Source of the DNA: Opitutaceae bacterium TAV5
GTDB taxonomy: Bacteria > Verrucomicrobiota > Verrucomicrobiia > Opitutales > Opitutaceae
Direction of reading: 5' to 3'
Length of the DNA: 64,000 nt
NCBI GenBank assembly: GCA_000242935.3
Contig: CP007053.1
Span: 1,426,001 to 1,490,000, forward strand
Below, piece by piece: positions 16,971 to 26,382 of this stretch. The notes beneath the pieces were generated by a model. The model searched no databases, had not been told where the DNA came from, and was given only the letters and a program-made list of their open reading frames with translations. The position numbers and the translations under genes were made by a program. The first letter of the stretch is position 1; every line of letters starts with the position of its first letter.

Positions 16971-18457
16971 CCCCTGCCAATCCGATCTCAATTACCACGG
17001 ATTTACTCATTTTTGGTGCCACACCCGGCGGCTTAACTTGCGCCATCCGTTCCGCGCGCGAAGGACTTCGCGTCGTGCTCGTCCATCACCACCATCACAT
17101 CGGAGGAATGATGAGCAACGGTCTCGGAGTTTTCGATACACTGTATGACGGCTCCCGATCCCCTCTCTTCGACAAAATCCGCCAACGCATTAAAGGGAAC
17201 TATCCATCTGGTTCCCATGGCTATGAACCTCATATGGCGGAATCCACCTTCGAATCTCTCGTTGCTGCCGAAGACAACATCACACTCATTCGCGGGAAAA
17301 TCCCGGTTTCCGTTGAATATACCTTGAGTAACAATCGGCTAATCCACGCCGTTACCATTGCCCCCCTTTCTGAAAATCGCACCCCGCCCACCCCGCATCA
17401 GACAATTATCGCCTTAACCTTCGTCGATGCCTCCTACGAAGGCGACCTCGCCGCGCTCGCAGGTGCAACAATGACCACCGGACGCGAAAGCCGCGCTCAC
17501 TACAACGAACCCCACGCCGGACTCATTTACACCAAAACTCTCCCGCATCCACCTGCGCCCGACACGTCTTCCTCGCCCCCTCCCGTCCTTCGCCATTTCC
17601 CGCTGACGAGCGGCCCGCTGCTTCCCGGCAGCACGGGCGAAGGCGACCGCGCCATTCAAGCCTACAACTTCCGCGTCTGTCTCACCTGCGACCCGGCCAA
17701 CTCGATTCCCGTCGAAAAACCCGCGCGCTACGAACGCGACATTTTCCTCGATCTGCGCGACCGCTGGCGTTTCACCAACCGACTCCCCAATCACAAAACA
17801 AGCTGGAACGCCCCGCTCCTCATCGGTGGCAATCACGGCTACCCCGACGCAAACTGGCCCGTGCGCCAGACCATCGCGGAGCGCCACCGCGACCTCGCGC
17901 TCGGTCTCCTCTGGTTCCTGCAAAACGACACCGAAGTGCCCGTCGGCATCCGCGACGAAGCCCGCCGCTGGGGACTGCCGCGCGACGAGTTTAGCGACAA
18001 TGATCACTTCCCCTGGGAAATGTATGTCCGCGAGGCCCGTCGCCTCGTTGGCCGTTATGTATTCACCGAGCATGACGCTCTCGAAGGTCGCATGCATGAC
18101 GATGCCATCGCCTTCACCGAATGGCCGCTCGATTCCCACGCCTGCACCACGGCCACCGTCCCCGGCAGCGACCACGAGGGCAAACTGCTACTCGCCGCCG
18201 AAACCCGTCCCGCGCAAATCCCCTTCCGATGCCTGCTCCCGCACGAGTTCGACAACCTTCTCGTCACCACCTGCCTCTCCGCCAGCCACGTCGGCTGGGG
18301 CACCATTCGTCTGGAACCCGTCTGGATGCACATCGGCGAAAGCGCCGGCTTCGCGTTGAGCTTGGCCCGCCGTCACAATCGTTCACTTACCAGTCTCGCG
18401 GTAAACTCGCTTAAGGAATTTCTCGAACAACAGGGAGTCTCTTTGATGCCCGCGTAG
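16967..18457 (+). CDS. FAD-dependent oxidoreductase (PF12831-type), copy 1
   Basis: This 496-residue flavoprotein opens with a Rossmann fold, DLLIFGATPGGLTCAIRSAR (GATPGG at 17-22). HIGGMMSNGLG follows, a contact segment for the flavin. A conserved C-terminal part contains YVREARRLVGRYVFTEHDAL and SASHVGWGTIRLEPVWM. The family is common in polysaccharide-degrading Planctomycetes, Verrucomicrobia and Bacteroidetes and its substrates are mostly unknown. The GTG start at 16967 is chosen because it overlaps the preceding stop (GTGA) and gives the normal N-terminus. It is a clear paralogue of the protein at 19532-21610. Confidence 0.8.
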   Translation: MTPANPISITTDLLIFGATPGGLTCAIRSAREGLRVVLVHHHHHIGGMMSNGLGVFDTLYDGSRSPLFDKIRQRIKGNYPSGSHGYEPHMAESTFESLVAAEDNITLIRGKIPVSVEYTLSNNRLIHAVTIAPLSENRTPPTPHQTIIALTFVDASYEGDLAALAGATMTTGRESRAHYNEPHAGLIYTKTLPHPPAPDTSSSPPPVLRHFPLTSGPLLPGSTGEGDRAIQAYNFRVCLTCDPANSIPVEKPARYERDIFLDLRDRWRFTNRLPNHKTSWNAPLLIGGNHGYPDANWPVRQTIAERHRDLALGLLWFLQNDTEVPVGIRDEARRWGLPRDEFSDNDHFPWEMYVREARRLVGRYVFTEHDALEGRMHDDAIAFTEWPLDSHACTTATVPGSDHEGKLLLAAETRPAQIPFRCLLPHEFDNLLVTTCLSASHVGWGTIRLEPVWMHIGESAGFALSLARRHNRSLTSLAVNSLKEFLEQQGVSLMPA

Positions 18458-18488
18458 CCGTCTGCGTCCTCACCATCCCACGACATCG

Positions 18489-19523
18489 ATGACCACGCTC
18501 CCTGATATCGAATTTCACAACGCCTTTCCCGAGGCCCGGGCCAACGGCTGGCAACTCCCGCGTTATCCGGTCACAGTCCGCCATGCCCTGAACGAACACG
18601 GTCGCATGGTGGCCTCGGACTCATGCGGCATGGAACTCCGCTTTGTCACTCCCGCAACCAATGTTTTCCTCACGCTTTCGTGCGAGGAAGCCGATGGCGA
18701 GGTTGCGGTGTTCCAGGGATCATTTCTGCAACGGGCACCCTTCATGCAGCCTGCCCACCGCCTTCCCAAAGGAGTCCCGACCACGCTTCATCTCACTCCG
18801 TCCGAACGCATGGCGGAAGCGACCGACGACGCCCTGAACTCCGGGGGCTTTTCTCCTCGCGTATGGCGCATCATACCAGGACGCGGCTCTTATCTGTTCC
18901 ACCACATAGAAACCTTCGGCCATCCTGTTCGTCCCCCCGCCGCCAATGAAAAGCCGTCAATGAGTTGGCTGGCCTACGGATCGTCGATCACTCACGCACA
19001 CCATGCCGGCTACATCTATCACGCCGCGCGCCTTCTTCACTGGGATGTTTTCGGCAAAGGTCTGGCCGGTGCCTGCCATATCGAACCCGAGGCGGCGGCA
19101 TATTTCGTATCGGGAAAAAATATCCGCATCATTACCGCTGAACTGGGCGTAAACATGCGGCATTGTTTCACCCTCGACGACTTCAGACGCCGGGCCGGAG
19201 TCTTCATCCGGACGCTGCGTGCCGGACATCCGGACAAGCCGGTTGTGCTCATCACTTGCTTCCGCAACGGTTCTCACCATGCCCGTGGCGTAAATGAGAT
19301 TTTTGAGCGCATGCGCGGTTTCGACGCTGCTCTTCGAGAACTCGTCGCCAACGCTGGTGATCCTGATCTTCACATCATCGAAGGAGCTGACCTGCTCCCC
19401 GATATCACGCTCCTTTCGACCGACCTGCTGCACCCTTCACCCTCCGGCCATGCCGTGATGGGGCATCTACTAGCACAACGCCTGTCGGTTATCTGGAATG
19501 CCCGGAATGACCATGTCCAATAA
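18489..19523 (+). CDS. SGNH/GDSL-type hydrolase
   Basis: This 344-residue protein has two parts. The N-terminal beta domain (about 1-150) is followed by an SGNH esterase fold with block I YGSSITHA (probable nucleophile S166), a glycine/asparagine block GVNM (220-223), and the Asp-His pair in TDLLHPS (D312, H315). Such enzymes often remove acetyl groups from sugars or polysaccharides. The gene is flanked on both sides by paralogous FAD oxidoreductases, and all share strand with short gaps (31 and 8 bases), so a common pathway is likely. No signal peptide is evident, which argues for an intracellular substrate. Confidence 0.78.
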   Translation: MTTLPDIEFHNAFPEARANGWQLPRYPVTVRHALNEHGRMVASDSCGMELRFVTPATNVFLTLSCEEADGEVAVFQGSFLQRAPFMQPAHRLPKGVPTTLHLTPSERMAEATDDALNSGGFSPRVWRIIPGRGSYLFHHIETFGHPVRPPAANEKPSMSWLAYGSSITHAHHAGYIYHAARLLHWDVFGKGLAGACHIEPEAAAYFVSGKNIRIITAELGVNMRHCFTLDDFRRRAGVFIRTLRAGHPDKPVVLITCFRNGSHHARGVNEIFERMRGFDAALRELVANAGDPDLHIIEGADLLPDITLLSTDLLHPSPSGHAVMGHLLAQRLSVIWNARNDHVQ

Positions 19524-19531
19524 ATCTGATC

Positions 19532-21610
19532 ATGAATAGTATGAAACCCGAAAGGATTACCGAGTCTTGCGACCTCGCCGTTATCGGCGGCACGCCTGGC
19601 GGCATCGCCTGCGCCGTTCGCGCCGCTCGTGAAGGATTGCGCGTCGTGCTCGTCAATCACACGCAACACCTCGGCGGCTTCATCACCAGCGGTGCGGGCG
19701 GTTGGGAAACGCCATGTGATTACCTGCGGTCCCCGCTCTATGCCGAGATGATTACAGGAGCCGCCGAATACTACCGCAACACCTACGGCGAAAACTCGCC
19801 GCAACACCGCGCCGCACTGCCCAATCCCGACAGCCGCGCGCACATCGAACGCCCCAAGGTCGAACCTCGCGTCGCCGAAATGCTCTTCGAGCAAATGGTC
19901 GCCCGTGAAAAAAATCTTACCGTGCTCAAAGGTTTTTACGTATCCGATGCCGAACGCAAAAACACGCACCTCGTCTCTGTAACGATAACAGAACTACATC
20001 CGAAAAGTGGTGCGGGCGAGACGCCCGCGCCACAGAATCTCCGCATCACCGCCCACGCCTTTGCCGACGCCACCTATGAAGGCGACCTCGCCGCCGCCGC
20101 GGGCGCGCCCTGTCAGATCGGACGCGAACCGCGCTCCCACTACAACGAACCCCACGCCGGCGTCATCTACTCCACGGAACGCCCGCACACACCCGAACAT
20201 ACCCGTTTCCCGCAAGACGCTGTCGCCGGACGCCTCAACCTCCGCAGCTTCCCCCACGCCACCGGCCCCCTCCGCCAGCCAGACAGCACCGGCGAAGGCG
20301 ACTCCGCTGTCATGGCCTACAACTACCGACTCATTCTCACCAAAAATCCGGCCAACCGCATCCCCATCGAAAAACCCAAAAACTACGACCCCGACGCCCA
20401 CAAAAAAGCCGGCAACGGCAGCTACGTCCCCAGCCTGCCCAACGTCATTGCCGACCGCCCCAACGTCGTTCCCAACATCCCCAACGAAAAAATCGGCTGG
20501 AACGGCGGACGCCTCATCGGTCCGCACAACGCATACCCCGCCGCCGACTGGCCCGAACGCGAACGCATCTCGCGCCACTACCTCGACACCATGTTGAGCC
20601 TCCTCTGGTTTTACCAAAACGATCCCGCCGCCCGCGAATGCGACCGCGACTACTGGAAAGACTACGGCCTTGCCGCCGACGAGTTCATCGACAACCAAAA
20701 CCTCCCCTACGAAATCTACGTCCGCGAAGCCCGCCGACTCGTCGGCCGTTACGTGTTCACCGAGCATGACGCGCTTCCCGTTCCCGCCCTGGCCCGCATC
20801 CATGCCAACGCACGCACGCCGGTTCACCCCGACAGCATCGCTACCACCGACTGGCCAATCGATTCTGTTGCCTGCCTCGAACGCAGTTCCGGTCCCGGAG
20901 CGCATCCCGACGGCATTTTTTTCCTCGCCGAAGAATCGCGCCCTGCGCAAGTCCCCTACCGCACGCTACTGCCCCAAGGTCTGGACAATCTCCTCGTTCC
21001 CGTCGCGCTCTCCGCCTCGCATGTAGGTTGGGGACCAATACGCCTCGAACCCGTCTGGATGCAAACCGGTGAGGCCGCCGGCCTCGCCGCCGCGCTCGCG
21101 CAAAAACATGACACCACCCCCGCCGCACTCGATCCCGATCAGCTCCTGCGCGGACTCGCCGACCGCCGCGTGATGATCTCGTTTTTCAACGACGTGGACC
21201 CTGCCTCGCCCGAACCGTGGATACCCGCCGTGCAATACCTCGGAACGAAGGGATTTTTTGCCACCTACGATGCCCGCCCCCATGCACCGCTGACCCCGGC
21301 CACGGCGACCTGCTGGGTGAAGTCGTTCGAAAGTCTTCTCGCCGGAGCCGGTGCACACGACGCTTCCCTTGCCGCCTCTACGGTCGTCCATGCCTTGCCC
21401 GCGGACGATCCGGAATCATCCACCATCGTCACCTTGGCCGAATTTGCCGCAAAACTGCGGACAATCCTTCGCGGGCGTAACCTGGCGACACATCCCCTCG
21501 AATCCGCCAAGCGCGCTCTCGGTCTGCGCTGCTCCGAACCTCTTCCGCGCGCCGCCGCCTGCCAGCTGATTTATGAAACGCTGGGCGCGTTTCTTCCTTT
21601 TCCGATGTGA
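19532..21610 (+). CDS. FAD-dependent oxidoreductase (PF12831-type), copy 2 with C-terminal extension
   Basis: This 692-residue protein has the same core as the neighbour at 16967-18457: CDLAVIGGTPGGIACAVRAA at the flavin site, HLGGFITSGAGGWE, YVREARRLVGRYVFTEHDAL and SASHVGWGPIRLEPVWM. It is about 200 residues longer, with a C-terminal alpha-helical tail after residue about 520. The duplicate copies on either side of an SGNH hydrolase suggest successive oxidations of related substrates. The first of two close ATGs (19532 and 19541) is used. It ends the catabolic cluster; tRNA-Arg follows on the other strand. Confidence 0.8.
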   Translation: MNSMKPERITESCDLAVIGGTPGGIACAVRAAREGLRVVLVNHTQHLGGFITSGAGGWETPCDYLRSPLYAEMITGAAEYYRNTYGENSPQHRAALPNPDSRAHIERPKVEPRVAEMLFEQMVAREKNLTVLKGFYVSDAERKNTHLVSVTITELHPKSGAGETPAPQNLRITAHAFADATYEGDLAAAAGAPCQIGREPRSHYNEPHAGVIYSTERPHTPEHTRFPQDAVAGRLNLRSFPHATGPLRQPDSTGEGDSAVMAYNYRLILTKNPANRIPIEKPKNYDPDAHKKAGNGSYVPSLPNVIADRPNVVPNIPNEKIGWNGGRLIGPHNAYPAADWPERERISRHYLDTMLSLLWFYQNDPAARECDRDYWKDYGLAADEFIDNQNLPYEIYVREARRLVGRYVFTEHDALPVPALARIHANARTPVHPDSIATTDWPIDSVACLERSSGPGAHPDGIFFLAEESRPAQVPYRTLLPQGLDNLLVPVALSASHVGWGPIRLEPVWMQTGEAAGLAAALAQKHDTTPAALDPDQLLRGLADRRVMISFFNDVDPASPEPWIPAVQYLGTKGFFATYDARPHAPLTPATATCWVKSFESLLAGAGAHDASLAASTVVHALPADDPESSTIVTLAEFAAKLRTILRGRNLATHPLESAKRALGLRCSEPLPRAAACQLIYETLGAFLPFPM

Positions 21611-21661
21611 CTGTTTTTCCAAAAAAGGAGGAAGCGTGATGTGGCTTGGTCTGAAAAACCC

Positions 21662-21738
21662 TGGCGCACCCGGCGGGACTCGAACCCACGACCATCCGCT
21701 TAGAAGGCGGATGCTCTATCCAACTGAGCTACGGGTGC
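21662..21738 (-). tRNA. tRNA-Arg (anticodon TCT)
   Basis: The minus strand gives a full cloverleaf. The acceptor stem is GCACCCG/CGGGTGC with discriminator G and an encoded CCA, the D arm contains AGCTCAGTTGGATAGAGC, and the T arm contains GGTTCGAGTCC. The anticodon stem TCCGC/GCGGA holds the loop CTTCTAA, so the anticodon is TCT and reads AGA. The length is 77 bases including CCA. Confidence 0.97.
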
Positions 21739-21872
21739 ATCTTGGCAGGTGCCCTACGGCACGCCGACAAAGAGGCCATGTGCGGGCGGCGGCGGCAAGC
21801 CGAAGTTGGCCCGGACAGCAGGAAGCTCTCCGGATCAACCCGCGCCGGCCTGGCCGTGCCTCTCCACACTCC

Positions 21873-24212
21873 CTAACCGGCAGTCGCCACTTCCGTCGCG
21901 CCTCCGGCTTCGGCAACCGGAGCCGGGCTGGCCGCACTTTTCAGCCATTGGCGGAACGCCCGCAACTCGCCCAACGAGCCGACCACCAGCAGGTCGTCTC
22001 CCGGCTCCAGCGTCTGCGAACCGCCCGGGGTGAGGATCTGCTCGCCCCCCCGCCGGATACCCGCGATGCGCACGCCCGTATCCCGCGCGAACTGCCATTC
22101 GGCCAACGTCCGCCCTCCCCGTAACGTCGTCGGCACTACGCATGTCTCCAGCACGGAACCGCCAAACTCGTCGTCGGCAGATGCGTGCGGTTTGCGCGCC
22201 TGCAAAAACACATGCACCGCATCGAGCGATTCGCGCGCGCCCAGCAGCAGGATCTTGTCGCCGGGATAGAGCCGCAGGTCCGGCCCCGCCCCGGTGATCA
22301 GGTGGCCGTTGCGCTCCACTTCCAGCACCGAGCAGCCGAAGCGCGCCGGGATGGAGAGCTGCGCCAGGGTGTGACCCGCGTAGCTCGCGGCGTCGGGCAC
22401 CACGCATTCCTCCAGCCGCAGCTTCCAGGCGCCCAGGCTCTCGTCCAGCGCCACGCGGGCATCCGCACGCACCTCCTCGGGCCGGCGCGAATCCTCCGCC
22501 AGCACTTCCTGCACGGAATGTTCCCACGAACTGTGCCAGTAGATGAGCCGGTTGGAAAACACCACCGCCAGCACCACCGCGACGCAGGCAATGACCGCCC
22601 AGCCCCAGCCCGGCAGCGCCGCAACCGGCAGGATGGCGTACAGCCAGTACAGCATGCCCAGCCCGGCGGCGCCCTTGAAACCGTGCTCGAGCACGCGCTT
22701 GGGCAGGCTGCGGTCGCTTCCCGTGCCACCGAGCGCCTCGGCAAGGATCAGCGCCATCGCGGAAAGATTGCGCCACACCGCCACCAGCGGCACCAGCACC
22801 GCGATGCCGATCACGCTCCAGAAGACGTAACGGAACGTCCGTTCGGAAAGCCATTCCGAGACCACCGACTTTTCCAGCGCGGCGAGGATCTGTCCGGAAA
22901 AGATCAGGAGCCCGGAAACGAACATCACCTCGATGCCCACCTGGAAGGCGCGGCCCCGGATCAGTTTCCACGCCAGCGCGGGCGACGGGCGCGACTGGAG
23001 CTGTTTCAGCCAGCCGTGATAGGCCGTGATGGCGCGTGTCACCCACCGCGGCTCCACCCAGTCGGCAAATTTCAGGATCGGCTCCGCGTAACGGTTGAGG
23101 ATCGGCGTCACCAGCACCGTGAGCACGGAGAGCGACACCGCCAGCGGATAAAACGTGCTCGGCAGGATCGACGCGCCGATGCCGGCCGCCGCGATGATGA
23201 ACGTAAACTCGCCCAGCGGCGTCAGCAACAGGCCGCCGCGCCGGGCCTCCCGCGGAGAGATGCCCACGAGGATGAGCGCGAACCCGCAGGCGATGGGCCG
23301 GAACACGAGCGAAAAGGTGCACAGGATCAGCACCGTCAGCCACACCTCCTTGAGCTGCTCGAGGTTGATCATCATGCCGATCGAGACGAAAAACACGCTG
23401 CTGAACAGATAACGGATGCTCTCGAACGATTTTTCGATGGCGTTTTTCTGCCGCATCTCGGCAACCACGGCCCCGAACAAGAACGCACCCAGCGCCAGCG
23501 AATAGCCGGCCTTGATCGTCAGGAATGCCATGATCAGCAACAACCCGGCCACCACCACCGTCTGGATTTCCGGGTCGCCCTTCGCCTCCAGACGCCGCAG
23601 CAGGCGCGGCATCAGGAGCAGGCCGCCGCCGATCAGCAGCACCACAAACGCACCGAGGACTCCCACCACGCCGCCCACGCCGCCGCCGCCCGTCTCGTGG
23701 CTGACGAGAAGCGTCAGCATGATGACCGCCACCACGTCCTCCACGATCGTGATCGCCAGCGCCATCTGCGCCGCCCGGTCGTGATTGAGGTTGTACTCCT
23801 GCATCAGCTTCGCGATCACCGCCGAGCTCGACACCATGAGCATCGCCGCCACGAACATGCTCTGCATGGCCGTCCAGTCGAGGAAGTGCCCGAGGATGAG
23901 CGTGAAGTTGAGCATGAAAAACGCTCCGAGGAACGTCGCCCCGATCGTGGCCAGGCCCAGTTTGCCCAGCTTGCTCAGGCTCAGGTGAAGGCCGATGGCG
24001 AACATCACGAACACCAGGCCCACCTCCGAAAGCTCCCGGATCCGCTCCTCCTCCGCGATCAGCGAAAACGGCGGCGTGTGCGGGCCGATCACCATGCCGG
24101 CCACCAGGTAGCCGACAATGGCAGACAACCCGAGCCGCTTGCAGATGATGCCGGCCAAGCCGCCGGCCAGCAGCACGGTACCGAGGTCTTTTATAAGATT
24201 GTAATGCTCCAT
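21873..24212 (-). CDS. CPA2-family cation:proton antiporter with C-terminal RCK_C (TrkA-C) domains
   Basis: This 779-residue protein has about twelve membrane helices of the KefB/KefC/GerN fold in the first 400 residues (GLSAIVGYLVAGMVIGPHTP, SSSAVIAKLM, IVEDVVAVIML). More membrane segments follow around 430-580. Two regulatory TrkA-C-like domains lie near the C-terminus, each ending in a GD-LL-LG motif (YPGDKILLLGARESL and LEPGDDLLVVGSLGEL). No NAD-binding TrkA-N Rossmann motif is visible, unlike the second antiporter at 40471. It probably exchanges K+ or Na+ for H+; the ion is not determined. Confidence 0.85.
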   Translation of the reverse strand: MEHYNLIKDLGTVLLAGGLAGIICKRLGLSAIVGYLVAGMVIGPHTPPFSLIAEEERIRELSEVGLVFVMFAIGLHLSLSKLGKLGLATIGATFLGAFFMLNFTLILGHFLDWTAMQSMFVAAMLMVSSSAVIAKLMQEYNLNHDRAAQMALAITIVEDVVAVIMLTLLVSHETGGGGVGGVVGVLGAFVVLLIGGGLLLMPRLLRRLEAKGDPEIQTVVVAGLLLIMAFLTIKAGYSLALGAFLFGAVVAEMRQKNAIEKSFESIRYLFSSVFFVSIGMMINLEQLKEVWLTVLILCTFSLVFRPIACGFALILVGISPREARRGGLLLTPLGEFTFIIAAAGIGASILPSTFYPLAVSLSVLTVLVTPILNRYAEPILKFADWVEPRWVTRAITAYHGWLKQLQSRPSPALAWKLIRGRAFQVGIEVMFVSGLLIFSGQILAALEKSVVSEWLSERTFRYVFWSVIGIAVLVPLVAVWRNLSAMALILAEALGGTGSDRSLPKRVLEHGFKGAAGLGMLYWLYAILPVAALPGWGWAVIACVAVVLAVVFSNRLIYWHSSWEHSVQEVLAEDSRRPEEVRADARVALDESLGAWKLRLEECVVPDAASYAGHTLAQLSIPARFGCSVLEVERNGHLITGAGPDLRLYPGDKILLLGARESLDAVHVFLQARKPHASADDEFGGSVLETCVVPTTLRGGRTLAEWQFARDTGVRIAGIRRGGEQILTPGGSQTLEPGDDLLVVGSLGELRAFRQWLKSAASPAPVAEAGGATEVATAG

Positions 24213-24365
24213 GCGGAAAAAAGGACGCGGAATTGCGGTTTCGCACCTACGCGGACCCCCTCCGGTGGACAGTTCTTGTTGCTCCCTGGATGTCAGGTCT
24301 GCATCGGCAGGCTGAAAGCACTCCTCCTCCGCGCCGGTCCTGTCAACGCGCAGTTATTTTTTTGT

Positions 24366-24402
24366 ATAAAAAACCCTTCCGGTTCCGGCGGGCCGGAACC
24401 GG
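24366..24402 (-). terminator. Intrinsic terminator of the MBL hydrolase gene
   Basis: A perfect 10-bp stem (CCGGTTCCGG at 24379-24388, CCGGAACCGG at 24393-24402) has a 4-base loop. On the minus strand it is followed by GAAGGGTTTTTT-type sequence. It lies about 67 bases after the stop of the minus-strand hydrolase gene. T residues also follow on the plus side, so it could work in both directions. Confidence 0.8.
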
Positions 24403-24468
24403 CTTCGTTTTTGATCCCGGACCAGCCCCGCTCCGGCTGCTCTTTTCCCGGGCACGGCGGCCGGGCCG

Positions 24469-25248
24469 TCACAGCGTCAGCCGCAATCCGTCGTACGCCA
24501 GCGACACACCATCGGGCAGGGAGGCTTCCGTGGCGGCATGCTCCACGGCATGCGCCATATGAGTCAGCAACGTCCGCCGCGCCGCCAGTTCGCCGGCGGC
24601 CGCCAGCGCTTCCCCGATGCTCATGTGCGTGGGATGCGGTTGCGGACGCAGGCCGTCGAGCACAGCCACATCCGCCGCCCGCGCCAGCTCCAGCGCCGCC
24701 GCCGGCACGCGCTTGCAATCGGTGTAGTAAGCAAACCGCTTCCCGCTGCTCCGCTCCGTGAACACCAGGCCCAGGGTGTTGACGCCCCCGTGCGGCAACG
24801 GCGTCGCCGCAATCGTGCCCTGCGGGAACTCCAGCACGGGCGGCATCACCTCGAGACGGAAGGCGGCATAACCCGCCGTCACCGGACGCTCCACAATCGC
24901 GTACGGAAAGATCGCCAGCACGCGGGACAACCCCTCGTCGGTCGAATAAACCGGCAATGCCTGGCCCTCGCGCCGGTCGCAGAAACGCCGCAGGTCATCC
25001 ATGCCGACCACATGATCGGCGTGCCCGTGCGTGAGGATGAACAGATCGATATCGGTAATGTTCTCCCGCACACACTGGAGGCGGAACTCCGGCGCGGCAT
25101 CGACCTGGATGCGCAACCCGTCCATGACCACATGCACCGAGGAACGCGTGCGCCGGTTGCGCGGATCCTCCGAGGTGCAGACCGGACAGTCGCAGGCAAT
25201 CATCGGAATGCCATGCGATGTGCCCGTGCCCAGAAATACGATCTCCAT
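24469..25248 (-). CDS. MBL-fold metallohydrolase, PhnP-like
   Basis: This 259-residue metallo-beta-lactamase-fold protein begins MEIVFLGTGTSHGIPMIACD with C19/C21/C24 (CDCPVC), the extra zinc site found in PhnP phosphodiesterases. The metal motif HGHADH is at 74-79, with further ligands expected in YYTDCKR and the final TH-H segment (LLTHMAHAVEH). PhnP hydrolyses cyclic ribose phosphates in phosphonate breakdown, but no other phn gene is present. A more general cyclic phosphodiesterase role is equally possible. It has no close co-directional partner. Confidence 0.85.
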   Translation of the reverse strand: MEIVFLGTGTSHGIPMIACDCPVCTSEDPRNRRTRSSVHVVMDGLRIQVDAAPEFRLQCVRENITDIDLFILTHGHADHVVGMDDLRRFCDRREGQALPVYSTDEGLSRVLAIFPYAIVERPVTAGYAAFRLEVMPPVLEFPQGTIAATPLPHGGVNTLGLVFTERSSGKRFAYYTDCKRVPAAALELARAADVAVLDGLRPQPHPTHMSIGEALAAAGELAARRTLLTHMAHAVEHAATEASLPDGVSLAYDGLRLTL

Positions 25249-25403
25249 GCCTCCGGATGACAGGCATGCCGGGCGTCACCCGCAAGCGAAACGACGCCTC
25301 CGGCGCCCTCCCCCCGCCCCTCCCCGCGATCTGCAAACAATCGCAACCTGCAAAATCCCCTTGACCCTCCTCCGGCACACCGGAGTTTTCTGTTTTCCTC
25401 ACC

Positions 25404-26252
25404 ATGCGCTCCCGCACACCCCTTGTCGTTCTCGTCTTCCTGACCGCCGCCTGCTCCTGGACGCAGGCGCTTCGCGCCGATACCGACGCCCCCGCCGGCC
25501 CCGATCTCGAAAACGCCTGGCGCGCCGCGTCGATGGGCCTGGTCAGCGAAGCCCGGGCCGCCTTCACCCATGCCGACAGCCGCGAAGCCCGTTTCGGCGA
25601 AGCCATCACCCTCCTCCTCGTCCAGCCCAAGACCGATTCCAACGTCGAACGCGCCGCCCGCCTGCTCAACGACATCATCAGGACCGGCGAAACCGACGAT
25701 CTCGGCCTGATCGCCCGCTATCACCTCGGCCGGCTCGAACAGGCCCACCGCACCCCGCCCGACCTGTCCGCCGCCACCGCCCACTACCGCAAGCTCCGCG
25801 AACTCAGCCCCTCCCACCCCCTCGCCGAACAGGCCCTCGTCAAACTCGGCATCATCGAACTCTACGCCCCCGACATCAACGACGACCGCCGCCGCGCCCT
25901 CTACGACGACTACGGGCGCCAGGCCGACAAGCTCGTCACGAGCGACAGCCGCCGCGATCTCCACTTTCTCCTCGCCCAGGTCGGCCAGCGCTACCGTTTC
26001 GACAAGACCTCCATCCTCAACCACTACCTCGCCTCCGAGAAGGAAGGTATCCGCCGCACCATTACACGTGCGGACGTCTACGTGAGCATTGTGCAGCTCG
26101 CCCGCGATCTCGGCCGCAACCCCGTGGCCCGGCAGTACAGCGACAAGTTCCTCGCCGAGTTCCTCCGCGACAACCGCCGTCTCATGATCCAGGAAATCCG
26201 CGACGCGCTGCCCGAAGAGCGCTCCGCCCCCCCTTCGCAAAAATCCGCCTGA
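25404..26252 (+). CDS. Secreted tetratricopeptide-like protein
   Basis: This 282-residue protein has a signal peptide (hydrophobic LVVLVFLTAACSW, cleavage probably after ALRA). The body is alpha-helical with TPR-like helix pairs (ARYHLGRLEQAHR, ATAHYRKLRELSPSHPLAEQAL, ADVYVSIVQLARDLGRNPVARQ). Function is unknown; scaffolding in the periplasm is likely. A small hairpin (CTCCGG/CCGGAG at 25370-25385, then TTTT) lies just before the start. It is followed after 130 bases by the solute-binding protein gene on the same strand, so they may be co-expressed. Confidence 0.65.
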   Translation: MRSRTPLVVLVFLTAACSWTQALRADTDAPAGPDLENAWRAASMGLVSEARAAFTHADSREARFGEAITLLLVQPKTDSNVERAARLLNDIIRTGETDDLGLIARYHLGRLEQAHRTPPDLSAATAHYRKLRELSPSHPLAEQALVKLGIIELYAPDINDDRRRALYDDYGRQADKLVTSDSRRDLHFLLAQVGQRYRFDKTSILNHYLASEKEGIRRTITRADVYVSIVQLARDLGRNPVARQYSDKFLAEFLRDNRRLMIQEIRDALPEERSAPPSQKSA

Positions 26253-26382
26253 AAAGCCGCAACGCCGACGGGCTGTCCGCTCCGGACTGGCCGCGACAAC
26301 CCGCCACTCGAAACCACCTGCCACCGACAACCCGCCTGCACCACCCGCCGCCGAAGCCTGATTCCGGCAGCTTGTCCCTCAA

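Noticed and set aside
21662-21738. tRNA-Arg as an integration site bounding the catabolic island
   Set aside because: No integrase next to it and no second copy of the tRNA 3' end at the far side; only a 10-base chance match was noticed near 40.45 kb.
22185-24761. 858-codon plus-strand open frame opposite the CPA2 antiporter
   Set aside because: Arg/His/Gln-rich low-complexity translation typical of antisense frames; the antiporter on the other strand is unmistakable.
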